NCBI GenBank assembly: GCA_021613335.1
Contig: JAJTWR010000287.1
Coordinates: forward strand, 456,001 to 520,000
Length of the DNA stretch: 64,000 bases
Direction: 5' to 3'
Source: Whitmania pigra
Taxonomy: Eukaryota; Annelida; Clitellata; Hirudinida; Haemopidae
Below are positions 1 to 14,226 of the stretch, piece after piece (position 1 is the stretch's first letter; each line of letters starts with the position of its first letter). The notes beneath the pieces are model-generated. The model was not told the origin of the DNA, did no database searches, and saw nothing but the letters and a program-made list of their open reading frames with translations. The position numbers and the translations under genes are program-made.

Positions 1-1
1 C

Positions 2-380
2 GGCCTCGGCCTCTCGCCCGACAACCTTAGCTACCTGGCTTTCAAACTCCTCGGTCCGGCCGAAGACTACAACAACAAATTCGTTACCTGGTCTCAGTTC
101 AACAGGGTTCGTTTCTCGTCCGTTTATGTTTTGTTCATTGCGTTCGGCATAATCGATTGTTATCGTCACCGTCATCATAATCATCATCATCATCATTGCT
201 GTTCATCCATCCAACTTTTCAAACTCCCTGCTTTCCACAGGATCCACTGGCAGGTAGGAACTTCACCTTCTGGGAGTGGTTCTACTCCATCCTCAAACTT
301 ACCAAGGACTGGCTACAGGGACCCTGGAAGGACAGGTGCTATGACTGATTGATTATTTTAATCATTTATTATTATTATTA

Positions 381-427
<47 letters not shown>

Positions 428-2717
428 TTACATCAGTGATTAGCAATTGATTGAAGTTAGTTAACAATTATATGTTAATATAATTAATAAATTAATATCG
501 ATTTGACTCAGGGTCGGTTTTGATAGGTTGGCTTTGGTTAGATGAATTTGATAACAAACGCATCGTCGGAAGTCTGCGGTTTTAATTTTTAAGTGGCTCT
601 CAAGTGTAACCCTACACTTTCCTAGAAACCAGGATCGTAATAAGGACGATAATTTCATCTCGCGACAGTGCAGTCCAAAGCAAAACTTAATTTCCTGAAG
701 CCCTAGAAGCTATTAGCAACCGTGTCATTGTTTTTGCTTTCGTTACCAGAGTGCAAAGACCTCGTTGAAACAAAAAACATCTCTTTTCATTCCAGTCACG
801 ACATGCTGGACAAAAAGTCTTTTTCTCCATTCAAAATGCTTTTTCAATTAAAATAATTTTTTAGTTTACCGTAATAGCTTCTTTTGAGACGTCTCATTGG
901 TTGCTCGACAGGTTGATAATGGGATTCATCAGCAAGCAGGTTGCACAAGATTGGTTGATGAAGAGTCCGAAGGGGACGTTTATCCTCCGTTTCAGCGATT
1001 CAGAGTTAGGTGGGATCACCATCGCATGGGTGGACGACGATCCTGCTAAACCTAGTAATTATGAATTAATTGTCTGATAATTTATTACATCCACTATATG
1101 TGTAGCATATGTGCTAATATTATATCGATTATACATGCGATATATCTGATAATATATTACATCGATTATACATGCGGTATACCTGATAATTTATTATATC
1201 CACGTGTGTGGCCTACCTGATAACATCATGTATTGATTGTATATGTCGTATATTTTTGAAATTACAGAAGTAAGTTTGCGTTGATTTGTAGACTTTGATT
1301 AAGTTCCTACTTGTATTTATTAAAATGTTATTAGTACAAAAGTCATTAGGAGAATGTCATTAATTTCATCTAACACGTTTAAGCCTAGGGATTACATCAG
1401 AAAATGTAGACCTAGAATTGTTTAACTTCACTTTAGATTTCATTGCAAAGATGATTTCAAGATAAAGTTGTGAAAGTAATCATTCTCAATTCATTTCAGA
1501 CAACAAGAACGTTTGGAACCTCGCCCCGTTCACCGACAAGCACTTTCGCATCAGGGGCCTCGGAGACACCATCAAAGACCTCCAAAAGTTGGTCTATCTC
1601 TACCCAAACATCGACAAATCCCAATGCTTCAGCAAGTTTTGGACGCAATGTTCGGGTGAGCGTCGTCGTCGTGGAAGTTGGTTGTGTCGTTTAATATCAC
1701 CCTAGGAAGTTTTTTTTATGTATATAGTTTGTATAAATTGTATGTGTTCGTATGTCTTTAGCACATAAATTATCTTTATTTGTTAATAATTCTTCTAAAT
1801 CCTGTAAAGCCTTCCATTTTGCTTTGTTGCTGCCTTCAGATTCCAGCATACAGAGGAACACAGGCTACATAAAGCCCAACCTGACAACGGTCATACCCGA
1901 GTTAGTTGCCATCACTTCAAAAATGTGTATTCGCAATTTGTTACGCACATTGCGATCATTTATCATAAGTATTTTTTTAATTTTTATTTTTACTTCCCTT
2001 TAACCACCAGCCTCCTCAACAAACCTGCGGCTTCTCCCCCCGACGGCATGGACTACACCGCTACCCCTCCCGGCAGCATCGGCGAGTAAGTCTGATTGCA
2101 CTTTGTTTGCTTGTGTGGGGACTGTGGTGAGAAAGGGTTGTTGCACGGACAAACAACATCTACTTCCGCTTGCGATCGTCTCGGTTTTTCGACTACAAAA
2201 ATGGTCGAGGGTTCTGATGAACCAGTTTTACTGCTGATTCAGGTCCCACTGACAATTTTGGCAAGACCTTTCTCAGTTGCTCTTCTCCTGTCTTTAAACC
2301 TACACTCACCATCAGCGACTTGGCACTACACTTTTATTCTTAGTAATAAGAATTACCTCTTAAATATCATAAGCTAGATGCGATAGCATTCCAGATACAA
2401 CTGTTACTTTTTCATAGCCAAGAGGTTTATCTTCGATCGATAATAAATATTATTCGTATGCGAAGCCAACTAAGCCAATTAAGCGATCGATCGTCCCTCT
2501 CGAACGAGCTAATCGTCGACGACCGATGTTAACTCGTCGAGGGGGCTGCATTACAAATTCAATAGGTAGCTTTCCATTGACCTATAGCAACGTCCAAATG
2601 CCCGACCTCGCACCAGACTTCATGCCAGACTTTGCCCCGGGCGACTTCCACCCCGATGACATTTACCAAATCAACGTCAACGAACTGCTTACAGACAGGA
2701 GCGGTGTCTACCAGTGA
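2..2717 (+). CDS. STAT: STAT transcription factor, 3' part (linker, SH2, phosphotyrosine tail)
   Basis: Seven exons keep one reading frame: 2-106, 241-334, 912-1054, 1500-1655, 1840-1900, 2011-2085 and 2588-2717 (stop at 2715). All introns are GT-AG. The first two exons encode the end of the STAT linker domain ([16 protein letters not shown]). The third holds the SH2 core, [11 protein letters not shown] followed by GGITIAW, including the phosphotyrosine-binding Arg. The fourth completes SH2. The fifth carries GYIKP, whose Tyr codon (1866-1868) matches the JAK-phosphorylated Tyr in the STAT5 motif GYVKP. The last two exons form a short acidic tail that probably acts in transactivation. Known family role: after Tyr phosphorylation the proteins dimerise through SH2 and pTyr, enter the nucleus and activate cytokine-type target genes. 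Wording around SH2 is closest to STAT5/6. The N-terminal, coiled-coil and DNA-binding domains lie off the left edge. The acceptor at 2586-2587 is preferred because one at 2564-2565 would create a stop. Confidence 0.93.
361..425. repeat. (ATT)n microsatellite in a STAT intron
   Basis: Nearly pure ATT trinucleotide run inside the intron between the second and third visible STAT exons. Confidence 0.9.
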
Positions 2718-3099
2718 CAGAAGAATTTCCTTGAAGGGACTTCAAAACAACAGACTTGTGCAGATTTATTGAGACACAGCTATTAGACAACTTGTTTCTA
2801 AATTTTGTTGGACAAGGCAAGTTATGCCTATTTGAACTTATTTGAAATGTGTACATAAAGTAGAATACAACCGGGTGACTCGTTCTGTTACCATCATGCC
2901 ACCAGTTTGATTTTGTTTGATTAGCCTAGAGCTTTTCTTCATTTGTTTCATTGTCTTTCAATTTGTTCAACTGTACGTTATATTAATAACTAGACACATT
3001 TAAAAAGTTACAAACGCTTAGAACTCACACTGTTAACTAACTGCACAAAACTCTTGATACTAAAAACAAACTTGTGTCAATCGTTGTTGCTTGTTTCAT

Positions 3100-3105
3100 A
3101 ATAAA
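3100..3105 (+). terminator. Polyadenylation signal of STAT
   Basis: AATAAA about 380 bases after the STAT stop codon and followed by a T/G-rich stretch; likely the end of the 3' UTR. Confidence 0.6.
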
Positions 3106-3599
3106 GTTGGTTTCATCCTGTTAACTCCTGCACTTAAATACATTTGTTTCTATGGGTAAATTGAGAGAGATAAAACTTGGCATGGCCTAGAAAACGGGAA
3201 AATGAAGCTTGGCGGGTAAAACACAGGGCTGATAAGAACCTGCAGAGTTGATAGAAAACAAAAACTTTGCAGGCCGCATCAACCGAGCAAATAACCCGTT
3301 ATCGAAACACAAACTGACCAATCGAAGCCATTCGAACCAAACAGAAAAAAAAAGCCAAAACTACTTCTTAAGAATCAAAAAACTAACAAAACCAACCCTG
3401 CACGTGCAGAGCGAAACAAAGAAAGCGCGCGCTCACGGCTACTTTAGCGTTAGTCCGAAGCCGATGAAACGAGGAAAATGCGAGCGAGTCCTCTTCGGAT
3501 ACTTGGCGTACATTTTCCCTCCGTCGACACAAAAAACCGACAACTGGACGGGAACAGCAACCACGAACGGAACACACGCAGCTCCGAAAGGACCTCAGA

Positions 3600-3770
3600 G
3601 GACAAGGAACGTGTTCCTACCCGAAGCACTTATATAACGTACGAGCCACGCTGCGAAGTTGACCCACTTGTTCAGCCAATCGGAGGACGTGGAGTTTAAA
3701 AATGAGCGCGTAAATTTTATTGTTTGCGTGAATTGTCGAGCTCTCATTGGTCGGCAGAAGTAGGCCATCA
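3600..3770. promoter_or_regulatory. Promoter-like region with two opposed CCAAT boxes
   Basis: There is a TATATAA-like string near 3630. An AGCCAATCGG box lies near 3674. A reverse-orientation CCAAT box (CATTGGTCGG) lies near 3745. The surrounding DNA is CpG-richer than the flanks. Such clusters are typical of NF-Y dependent promoters, but no coding exon could be tied to it, so the assignment is inference. Confidence 0.25.
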
Positions 3771-4461
3771 CGATCTCAGGACGTGTTGTTCGTTTTCTTT
3801 GTTCGGCTCAGTTAGGATTTTTTGTTCTCCATTAAATAATTACGACTTTATTATATTATTTATTAATTATTATTTTTATTTAATTATTTCCGCCCAGTTA
3901 TCGACCCAGAGCGGCGAAGTATTTTTTCTTCTTTGAATGCGATGAATGAATATTAATGAACAGTGTGGAGTTACAACAACGTTGTGCGCTCGAACGTAAC
4001 TCGCGTTGTAAAACATGGGCAGATGTTGCCATGATTTTTGCCGGTAAAAATCGATTAAATTCAAGACCTTCTTTTGTTAAAACATGTTACGCAATAATTT
4101 GAGGTGCCCTGAAGTGGTCATGATGATATTCTGATTTGCAATTGCCATGGTCACAGAGCCACATTTGCATTGGCAGTATTTTATCTCTTGCTCGGAATGC
4201 TCGAACGCGGATTAGAATAATTTTCCTCAGAACTTCGGTCCCTTTATGACAGCCCGAAGCCTAGTTTCAACAACGTGAATGGTGCTAAACCAAATAACAT
4301 GAGAAATGACTAAGAATTCTTACGCGCAAACGATGTGAATTGATACGAATTTTAATGCGATTGCAAAATCGTAATCGGCTGCATGCAGAAGCAACAAGAA
4401 AAAAAATCACTCTGGAAAAATGAATCATCGGCCGATCGACAAAGCGCTTTGTCATTTTCAT

Positions 4462-4546
4462 AAAATGGCGCCCTCTCGCTTTTTATCCTCAGTTTAAAAG
4501 CTATTTTTAGAGCGAGAGCGTAGTAAAGTTGTTGGAGCGCCATTTT
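4462..4546. promoter_or_regulatory. Inverted pair of YY1-like sites
   Basis: AAAATGGCGCC at 4462-4472 is mirrored by GCGCCATTTT at 4537-4546. CTCTCGCT and AGCGAGAG (around 4511) form an inner inverted repeat. AAnATGGCG is the YY1 core often found at transcription starts. The symmetry suggests a divergent or bidirectional start region, without an assigned gene. Confidence 0.3.
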
Positions 4547-7493
4547 GCTCTCGAATCTGCGTGGATTGTCGAGTGTGTGTGCAGATTGTTAGAGCTGTGT
4601 TTTCGATTTATTTGCTCGCCTTTTGTCAAACTGCGTCACTGCTTGTTTTGAAAATGAATAAAGTCGACTAAAAAATATTTTTATCTGCCCGGTTTGCATT
4701 TTGATAAGGTAGAAAAATAGTCATTCGGTGCGTCGGTGATGAGCGGGGTCGGCCAGAAAAGAAGAAGCTTCAGAGTTTTGACGGAAAACGTTGCACCCGG
4801 TGAACCTCGGCAATGAAACATGGCGATTTATCGGAAGAACCTTTCAGAGTGCAGAGTGTTCTCGATGCATGCACACACACCTTGGTAGGTTGGTAGTTGG
4901 CGCGGAAATATCAACAAAGGGAGACAAGGGAGGTTGTCGGTGTGTACGTGCTTGTGCGTGCAGGCCTGTACACGCTTGGGTAGGCCAATGGTACCGAGAG
5001 CCTGGAGTTTCGGTCAGCCCTAGCTAGCAGGCTCTGTCGTAAGCAGGATCCAGTACGATATCCTGGCGAGTTCACTCCAAGGCGCTTTCTCTAATCTCCT
5101 TATCCTATCTGATGTGCCGATACGATGTCTTCCCTACTTATTATTCATGAGGGCAGTTTGTTAAGTGATGACTTTTTCTTTAGATTTCATTAGATTGACC
5201 TGGAGCGATGGCGTTACTATGGACAAGTTTCCCCTGTTTTTAAAGTGGTCGTTCGTCAGCCCCATGTTTTTTGTGAATTTCGTTTTTTTTCTTATTATTA
5301 TTTTTTTTATTTTGACAAGGCTAGGCAAGGTTTGCTAGTGAGTGTTCGTGTTCGTCCCTGAAGCATTCAGATTCATAGATCCACACGAAGTGAGATTTTC
5401 AAAACGAATGAAGCCTTCTAAAATCGGACTCCACAAAATGAATTCATGCTCGTGAGATGCACTTTGTCGTCAACGGCTATCAATCAAATTTGGAAATGGC
5501 AAAACTTTGCAAACATTGCCAGGGGCTGGTAACCTCGAGGGATTATTCTAAATTCCTCTGACAATAATAATCCCATTTATTTAAGCTCAGCGTTGCCATT
5601 CTTGCTCGTGCATTGTAATTCACAAATTCATTTCAGACCTACAAAAAGCAGGATGTCTGAGAATCGCGTTTGATATCGCGACTCACTTCCTAGGAAAGAC
5701 TTGAGTCGGCGTTTCTAGTTATTTTTACTGGATTCCACTCAGATTGCGAGATAAGTCTTGCATGGCTCTGTGCTTTACTTTTATTTAATTTAATTAAAAC
5801 CATTCACGTAACTGATCGACTCGAACTAGATGGTAGAGCTCAGGTAGTTTTATCTTGATAGTGATCGGTTGGGTTTAGATTATTTGATCATGCTTAATGA
5901 ACGGAGTAGCAAATTTAGTGACCGGTGGTCAATTTCAAGGTAAAAAAAATCAGATTTAAATATCACTTTTTATTTTAAGTTGAATACGCTACCTTGTGAC
6001 ACTGAACAGAGGAAGTCTTATTCGATTAATTCTTAGAAGTCAACTCAGTTTAAATTAGTGATTACTGAGTGAGTTCACAGTGGTTGTTCCTCAAATCACA
6101 AGCTCATAACTAACTCACAAACCTATTAATTGTTTGACGTTTTTAAGGAAAGAAATGCTCAAATGAAACCCAATTCCATCGGAAAACTCGATTATTTTCG
6201 CTTTGCGTCAACGGATATTACGGTTTTTTTTTTAGAAAGTTTGATTGTTTTCGCAAACATTTATTTTCTGAATTGTTTGGTGATTCTCTTGGCAAACTGA
6301 GCAGTCCCAGCTCCGAAAAGTCTGTAATAAAAAAAAAAACAAGCGAGCAACCGGTGTATGTAACGCCAGACATAATTTATAGCCACACACAAAGACGTGC
6401 AATTTATAGATATCTATAATTACATTTCAGTGTTAATTGCCTCATTAGTTTTGTATTACTTCACAGATGTGTCACTCATCACGTTGCCAGACAGAGACAT
6501 TATATAACATCTTATTTCTGGTCCATAGCAGTTTTATTAAGCAAGCAGTTATCAACAACAGTAGTGTAATCTACTTAATCGTGCATTACGTTATTAACAA
6601 AATTCTATAGTAATACGAGAAATAAATGAATACAATGATTGCATTTGATGCAACAACTTGTCACACAAGGATCAGACGGCAATTGAAAGTTCCGGGTCAA
6701 CTACTCAATATTAATGTCTTCAATGCTTCATGTTGAGTCACGCTGGCTGGAAAGATTATTAAACATCCGCGTCCTTGTCAGACACGCTAGGAGGATTTTT
6801 GTTTTTGAAATCAATGAGGTTCTCCAGAGATGAATCACTTTCTGTAGTATTTTTTATTTCAAGATTTTAGTAAGTATTGATAGTAATTTCAATTTAAAAT
6901 GCTGCTTGATATTCTTAAAATTTATTATAACTTTACCATATATTACAAACATGAATTCATTTTATTATATTTGTAGATTAACAAATTACATACCCGTCAT
7001 ATCGCATGTGAATGGTTTAAAGAGCATATAATTGTCTTCCAAAATATTCCCTGCGTGTAATCTTAAAACAAAATTCCTAGTTTTATGAGATCAAGATGTG
7101 AGTCACAACTTGAAGTGAAATTCGAGTCTTAGCTCGCCATTTTACATTAGAAATTGAGAAGAGTGACTGAGTGTTATTTCAACAAACCACTCGACTTGGG
7201 GACCTTCCACAGTCATATGAATAATTTTATGATTGGGATTATTTTCCAATAAACTAAACGAACGACAAAATTTTGTATATTATTACTTGAGCTTGTATTT
7301 GAGTTTTTATTTGAGATATTTCAAATGTCAATACATTTTGAAAAGATTTACATGCTCAAAAAGTATATCGAGAGGAACGCAATTTTTATTTATTAAAGCG
7401 CTTTAGAAGTTGAAGCAGACGAGAACTCGCATCAGTCATATCGCACTCGACAGATGTTAGACGCAGGGGTTTCGTGAGCAAATTTTAACAAAT

Positions 7494-9432
<1,939 letters not shown>

Positions 9433-9485
9433 CCACACAAACAGGATTTATATAAGTTCAATCACGTCAATTCGTTCTCTGTTAA

Positions 9486-9491
9486 AATAAA
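9486..9491 (+). terminator. Polyadenylation signal of the CDK gene
   Basis: AATAAA 54 bases after the CDK stop codon. Confidence 0.7.
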
Positions 9492-9834
9492 GTTACATAA
9501 AACTGACAAGTGCTGGGTCGTATTTAAACAATGACAATTCTGCAAATATTTCATCAACAATAAATCAAAAGAAATTTTGGATTCAGCAAATATTTAGCTT
9601 TAAACAATATGATATTCAAAACAAGTCCACCTTCTAATATGGTGTCATTATCAACTTGAGTAAGAAAACAATTTCATTAAAAAACAAATTTCTGCAACAA
9701 CTAGTTAAAGATGAAGTTAAAGAATTAGCATTGGTGAATGTATAAGTTATAGGTTAGTATTTATCGTTCAAGTTCATTTTAAATCTATCAGAAACAGCCA
9801 GGTAATGCAAAAGATGTAAGGGTTAAGCAATGGT

Positions 9835-12052
9835 CTAGTACATAGGAGGCATGGGATCATTATTTAGGGGCTGAGGATGATCAGGCACAGTTTCTGGCAG
9901 GTCTCTAGGATCAGCATATTGGGCTGCATGGTATTCGGCCTTAGAAGAATTGCTTGAAAACCCAAAAGTAGCATCTTGTTCATCCCTCGGAGGAGTCCTT
10001 CCAAACTTGAAGATGTCAAAAGGTTGTTTCGAACTTGGACCTTCCTGCATAGATTGAACGACACCGATAAAACGCAAACAAGCCAAATCCATCGCGTTTA
10101 AGATTCATGAAAATGTTTAACCTATTTGCTTATTTGGTGCTAGAGATAGTTTCTTCTTCTTATTATTATTTGCTATTAGTTGCTAATAATAATCATTTAA
10201 TTTTATAAGCTGAAAGTTATCATTTGACCTGCTCAGTTCACATTCATCGAAGGTTCGTCACTAGAACGGCACACAGGCATATTTCATTTATTTGTGTTTA
10301 AGCGTCAATCAAACAGTAAATAAGGAAATAAGGTCATTTAGAAAATGACAAGGAACAGCAAAAAACCCACCTCACTACTCTCATTGGAAATTTTTCTCTT
10401 TCGCCGGAGTGGAAAATCCTGAAATAATCGATCAAGAACTAAATAGAAATATTATTTTTAAATAAATAGAATATTATTTCTAAAGTGCATCATACAGTTT
10501 CACGTACAAAGCGATCTCAAAAAGTTAAATCAAAGTATCAGAATAAAGATTTAAAAATTACTTAAGCTGCGTAAAGAACTTACCGTCCTGACATATTTCT
10601 TCAGATGGTTCGGTAAATGAAAGTAGCGACAGTTTTCCAGCGTGCAGTTTCCTCTCATGTGGTTCAGGCATATGGTCACGGTCTGGTCTGAATTGATATG
10701 AACTTTCTGGCTCGGGTGAGCGAACTTACATTTCGTGTCCGACCTGTTACAGTCGCCTCTCATGAATTCCCGGCACACCTGGGCAGAAAATAAGGGGGAA
10801 TAATATCTAATTTTTAAAGAATGCATCGTAATCACTTTTTGTCATCATTAAGTTAGACGTTTGCAACAAATAATCTGCTGAAATTTAATTTTATGGATGA
10901 TTGTCTTCTATAAATCGATATTTAAATAATATCACATATAATATGAAAATAATCATAAAAAACAAAGAAAACAATGATGTGGATCTTCTAGAACTTTCAA
11001 TTGATATAATTTAAATTACCGATACTTATAAATTACTCAATAATCATAATAAAATAAATCTAAAAAAAAAATCTTAATTACATTTGCATACCTCAATGAC
11101 ATCATTTCTTTGTGGAATTTCAACAAGATTATCTTGAACCATGGCATCGAGAAGATTGTGACAACTTTTAAGAGTGTCTGCCACCGAGGGGTCGAGGTTA
11201 TCATAACCCTCGGATTTGCCGTATTTTAATATTTTTTCCTGAAACATCAAAACTACTTTAATAACTTTGCAACCTAAAGCGACTCAACAAGTCAAGAAGA
11301 ATATAATAGAATTCGTATTTGTTTAAATATCTGTCTGCATGCAGTGAAAGTCAGAAGGGAAGCGTCTGCCTGACGAAGCGAGAAAACGCTTGCCGTCAAA
11401 ATGTTCAGCTGGGGAAGGAGCGTGTTCATGACGGCTTGTTGGAGTTCTGCGTTCCCTTCGTCATCTTCAATGCCAAACTCCTTGCACAACTTCTGGTACT
11501 TCATGTCATCCAGTACCTTATCCCGAATGTGCTTCGGAGGATGGTAATATTTGCAAGGTGGGTCCTCTCTGTTACAGCGATTCTGTTGCAGCATTATGAA
11601 CAAAGAAGCTTTTGAATTCTATGTAATATGCAATTATATGTAATGCCACGCTTTAAAACAACTAGGGCATGTTTTCCAAGATTCACCTTGAACATACAAC
11701 AGCAAACGCCTAAATGTGGCTTGAAAAGCAAATCAATGAAACATCATGTGTTAAAGTAATAACTAAACTTAAACTTAAAGATATTAATCAAGAACTATAG
11801 TTGAACTATGGGATGTTTTTATAAAATAGATAAAGATTGTGAAATGCAAGTTATGAAAATCATTAGACCCTTTGAAAAACTCTTTAGTAATTGTTAACTA
11901 ACCTTGAGGTAATCAACACAACAAATAATTCTTCCATTCAAAATTTCATGCTTTTGGGAGGGATGTGCAAACCTACAATATCTTTCATCTCGTTTGCATT
12001 TCTTATCTAAATATTCTCTGCAAACTTCTACAGTTGGGTTGAAAGTGGCCAT
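9835..12052 (-). CDS. mbl: Muscleblind-like RNA-binding protein, four CCCH zinc fingers
   Basis: Six coding exons on the minus strand, read from high to low: 12052-11903, 11582-11394, 11238-11092, 10778-10584, 10418-10371 and 10044-9835; all junctions are phase 0, giving about 312 aa. The start MATFNPTVEVCREY resembles the muscleblind N-terminus. Zinc fingers: ZnF1 C11, C19, C26, H30; ZnF2 C45, C53, C60, H64; ZnF3 C164, C172, C179, H183; ZnF4 C199, C207, C212, H216. The pairs are followed by muscleblind-type YYHPPKHI and YFHLPNHL. A basic LRRKRK stretch after ZnF4 may be a nuclear signal. Known role: MBNL proteins bind YGCY RNA and steer alternative splicing. The linker between finger pairs (about 95 aa) is not recognisable. 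The second exon ends either at a GC donor (after 11394) or at a weak GT donor six bases on. An upstream 5' UTR exon is implied by the acceptor at 12069-12070. Family call is firm; orthology is less so. Confidence 0.85.
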
Positions 12053-12068
12053 ATCCAATGCAATGCAC

Positions 12069-14226
12069 CTGAAATATGAATCAACTGATGTTACTTTAAA
12101 AGAGGTGACATTCTATCAAACCGGGCGCTTAAACATTCTGAAATAGTTTTAGAGTTATCACGAGCAAATTTTCAACTATTTATAATGCGCAAACGAAAGA
12201 AAAAAAATCAGTATGTTTTATCTGATCACTATGACTAAGTAAGATTATTTGAATTATCTAACCATTCACCACATTAATGTTACTCTCCTACCTTTATCTG
12301 GCACTGCGCCAATAAAGAGTTTTACAAAAAATAATTAATTAAATGATAACTGGCACTGAGGCCATTTTATGCGACCGCAACCTGGGAACTATTATAAACA
12401 CAATGTAACCATTTTAAAGGATGTGTTAGAGGTCTAAAAATATGTACTTTAACTTTTTCTTATTAAAACGATCACCATAATTCTGTAGCCTTTATATTTT
12501 ACCTTAAACATCTTTCGCTTGGTCATAAATAGTCTTGGTCTAGCAATACTCTACGTTATCCAAACATTTAGTTCTAACGTTTACCGTTATTTTATCAGCT
12601 GCTAAATTTAGTGAGCTAATGATTCTTTGAATCAAACCATAATTTTCATGGATGCATTTGAATTTCTAAAGCTGGTAACCAATTTACAATTTTACTAAAC
12701 CCATACAGTATTGGCTTACCTTGAGAGTTCTCACGACCTTAATTGTAATTGCGCTATTCAGGATTAATGATCGAGTAATAAAACAATTTTCCAGATAAAA
12801 TGCTGCCCTTTCGTTATTAGCAGACGTAATAATTTGAAAAATCTCATTTGGAAGGTAAATATTGTTGTTGCGCACCGCAACTGGGCTGGAAATTTATAAT
12901 CAGAAAAATTACTCAACAAGTTGTGAAACGGACTCGCAAGTGGTTTTGTAATAATAAATATAATAAAAATATAATTGAGGTAAGTTGCTAAGCAGGGCCA
13001 CCGGCAGTAATTTCGAGCCCTTATGTTATGTTATGGAACCTAAGTAATGGAAAAGTAAAAAGAAGGTTTTAGAACCCAGGAGGACATAAAATTGCTTACC
13101 AGACCGGCGACCTTGACGCCATACGTATATATAGTTTCATCCAAACTTTGGTTGCATATTTGGCTCTAATTTCGTGGGATATTAATATATCGGCTTACAA
13201 AATGTGGTTAAACCCCAAATTACTTACACTCCTTGCGATTACGTTTGACCTCAACTATTAAACGTTTACATGACAACGACATGAAAACTATATATTAAAT
13301 TTATACATTATAATTACTAATACTGAAATTCGTTATAACATGATCATTGCACAAACGATAGGAAGAGAAGGGAATCTTTAACCTCATATTTTAGAGCAGA
13401 ATATGCTACTACCAGATTATCTTGAGATGGGGAACATTTGAATTAGTTTCTTTTAAATTATTTTCAATGCTTCATTGGAAAAATTATTTTATGTTGAAAT
13501 AATTTACCGCCACGCTTTCACATTTGCTATATTTGATTAAATTAAGAACTTTAAAGTGTATTACAAATAAATAAAATTTTATTTTTATATTAACCTTAAT
13601 TTTTTAAGAATATATAATTATTAAAAATCATAGGAAGTGACGCATAATAAAACAAACGCGTATCTTTGGTGGTCAATGGCTCCATGTGCCCTAGACTATC
13701 GGTTCAGTGGTTGATACACGCATATTTATTTTCCGCTTAACCTAAAGCTTGGTGTCTTTTTATTTTCCCCAGGAAGGTGAGATTTAAAATTTTATTTTCT
13801 AGGAATGCGTTTTAGTTTTGCTCATTAATGCATTACAATCAGTCCCAGACATCTGCTTTATGAGCACATTTGATCACCGCAATGCGGTATGAGTAATTGG
13901 GTCACCATTTTTAACATCGTCCTCGCAGATTTATTGCGCATAAAGTTACGTAAATTTACGAATAAAATAACTTTACAATCGTCCCGGTTTGTAGGTCGGT
14001 GATTGCTAATTCTGAAACGAGATTGCGGATTAATTGTAAGCCCTTACCACGTGGTGTAAAATATTTTCGTCGACTTAGTCATTGCGCAACGCTTACAAGT
14101 TGTGCATTATGACAGTAACATGCAATCGTAGCCGATCACGTGCCATTTTCGACACGGACGATTTTTAGGTAATCATCGTGTTTTCTATAGATCCCTGTAG
14201 CGACATTTTTATTTTAGGCAGATAAG
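12069..14226. other. Divergent intergenic region, muscleblind to LARP1
   Basis: The two genes are transcribed away from each other, so their promoters and 5' UTR exons should lie here. No coding exon is recognisable. An acceptor-like TTTTATTTTAG just before 14218 suggests that the LARP1 start codon lies in a second exon. The rest is AT-rich and featureless. Confidence 0.45.

Larger units (their letters stand above)
3106..7493. other. Intergenic stretch, STAT to CDK
   Basis: No exon with family similarity was found on either strand. Open frames near 3248-3699 (up to 129 codons) have no recognisable domain or splice context. The part from 3420 to 5030 is richer in CpG than its surroundings and contains promoter-like motifs listed separately. 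From 5040 to 7490 only unremarkable AT-rich sequence is visible; the end of it must hold the CDK promoter and 5' UTR. Confidence 0.5.

Noticed and set aside
3248..3699. Overlapping 129- and 73-codon frames
   Set aside because: No domain, no splice-site support and unconvincing composition; treated as chance in a CpG-richer region.
13655..13740. miRNA-like hairpin (starts TATCTTTGGT, resembling the miR-9 seed)
   Set aside because: Only the outer five to seven pairs match; the arms do not pair further and the rest does not match miR-9/79.
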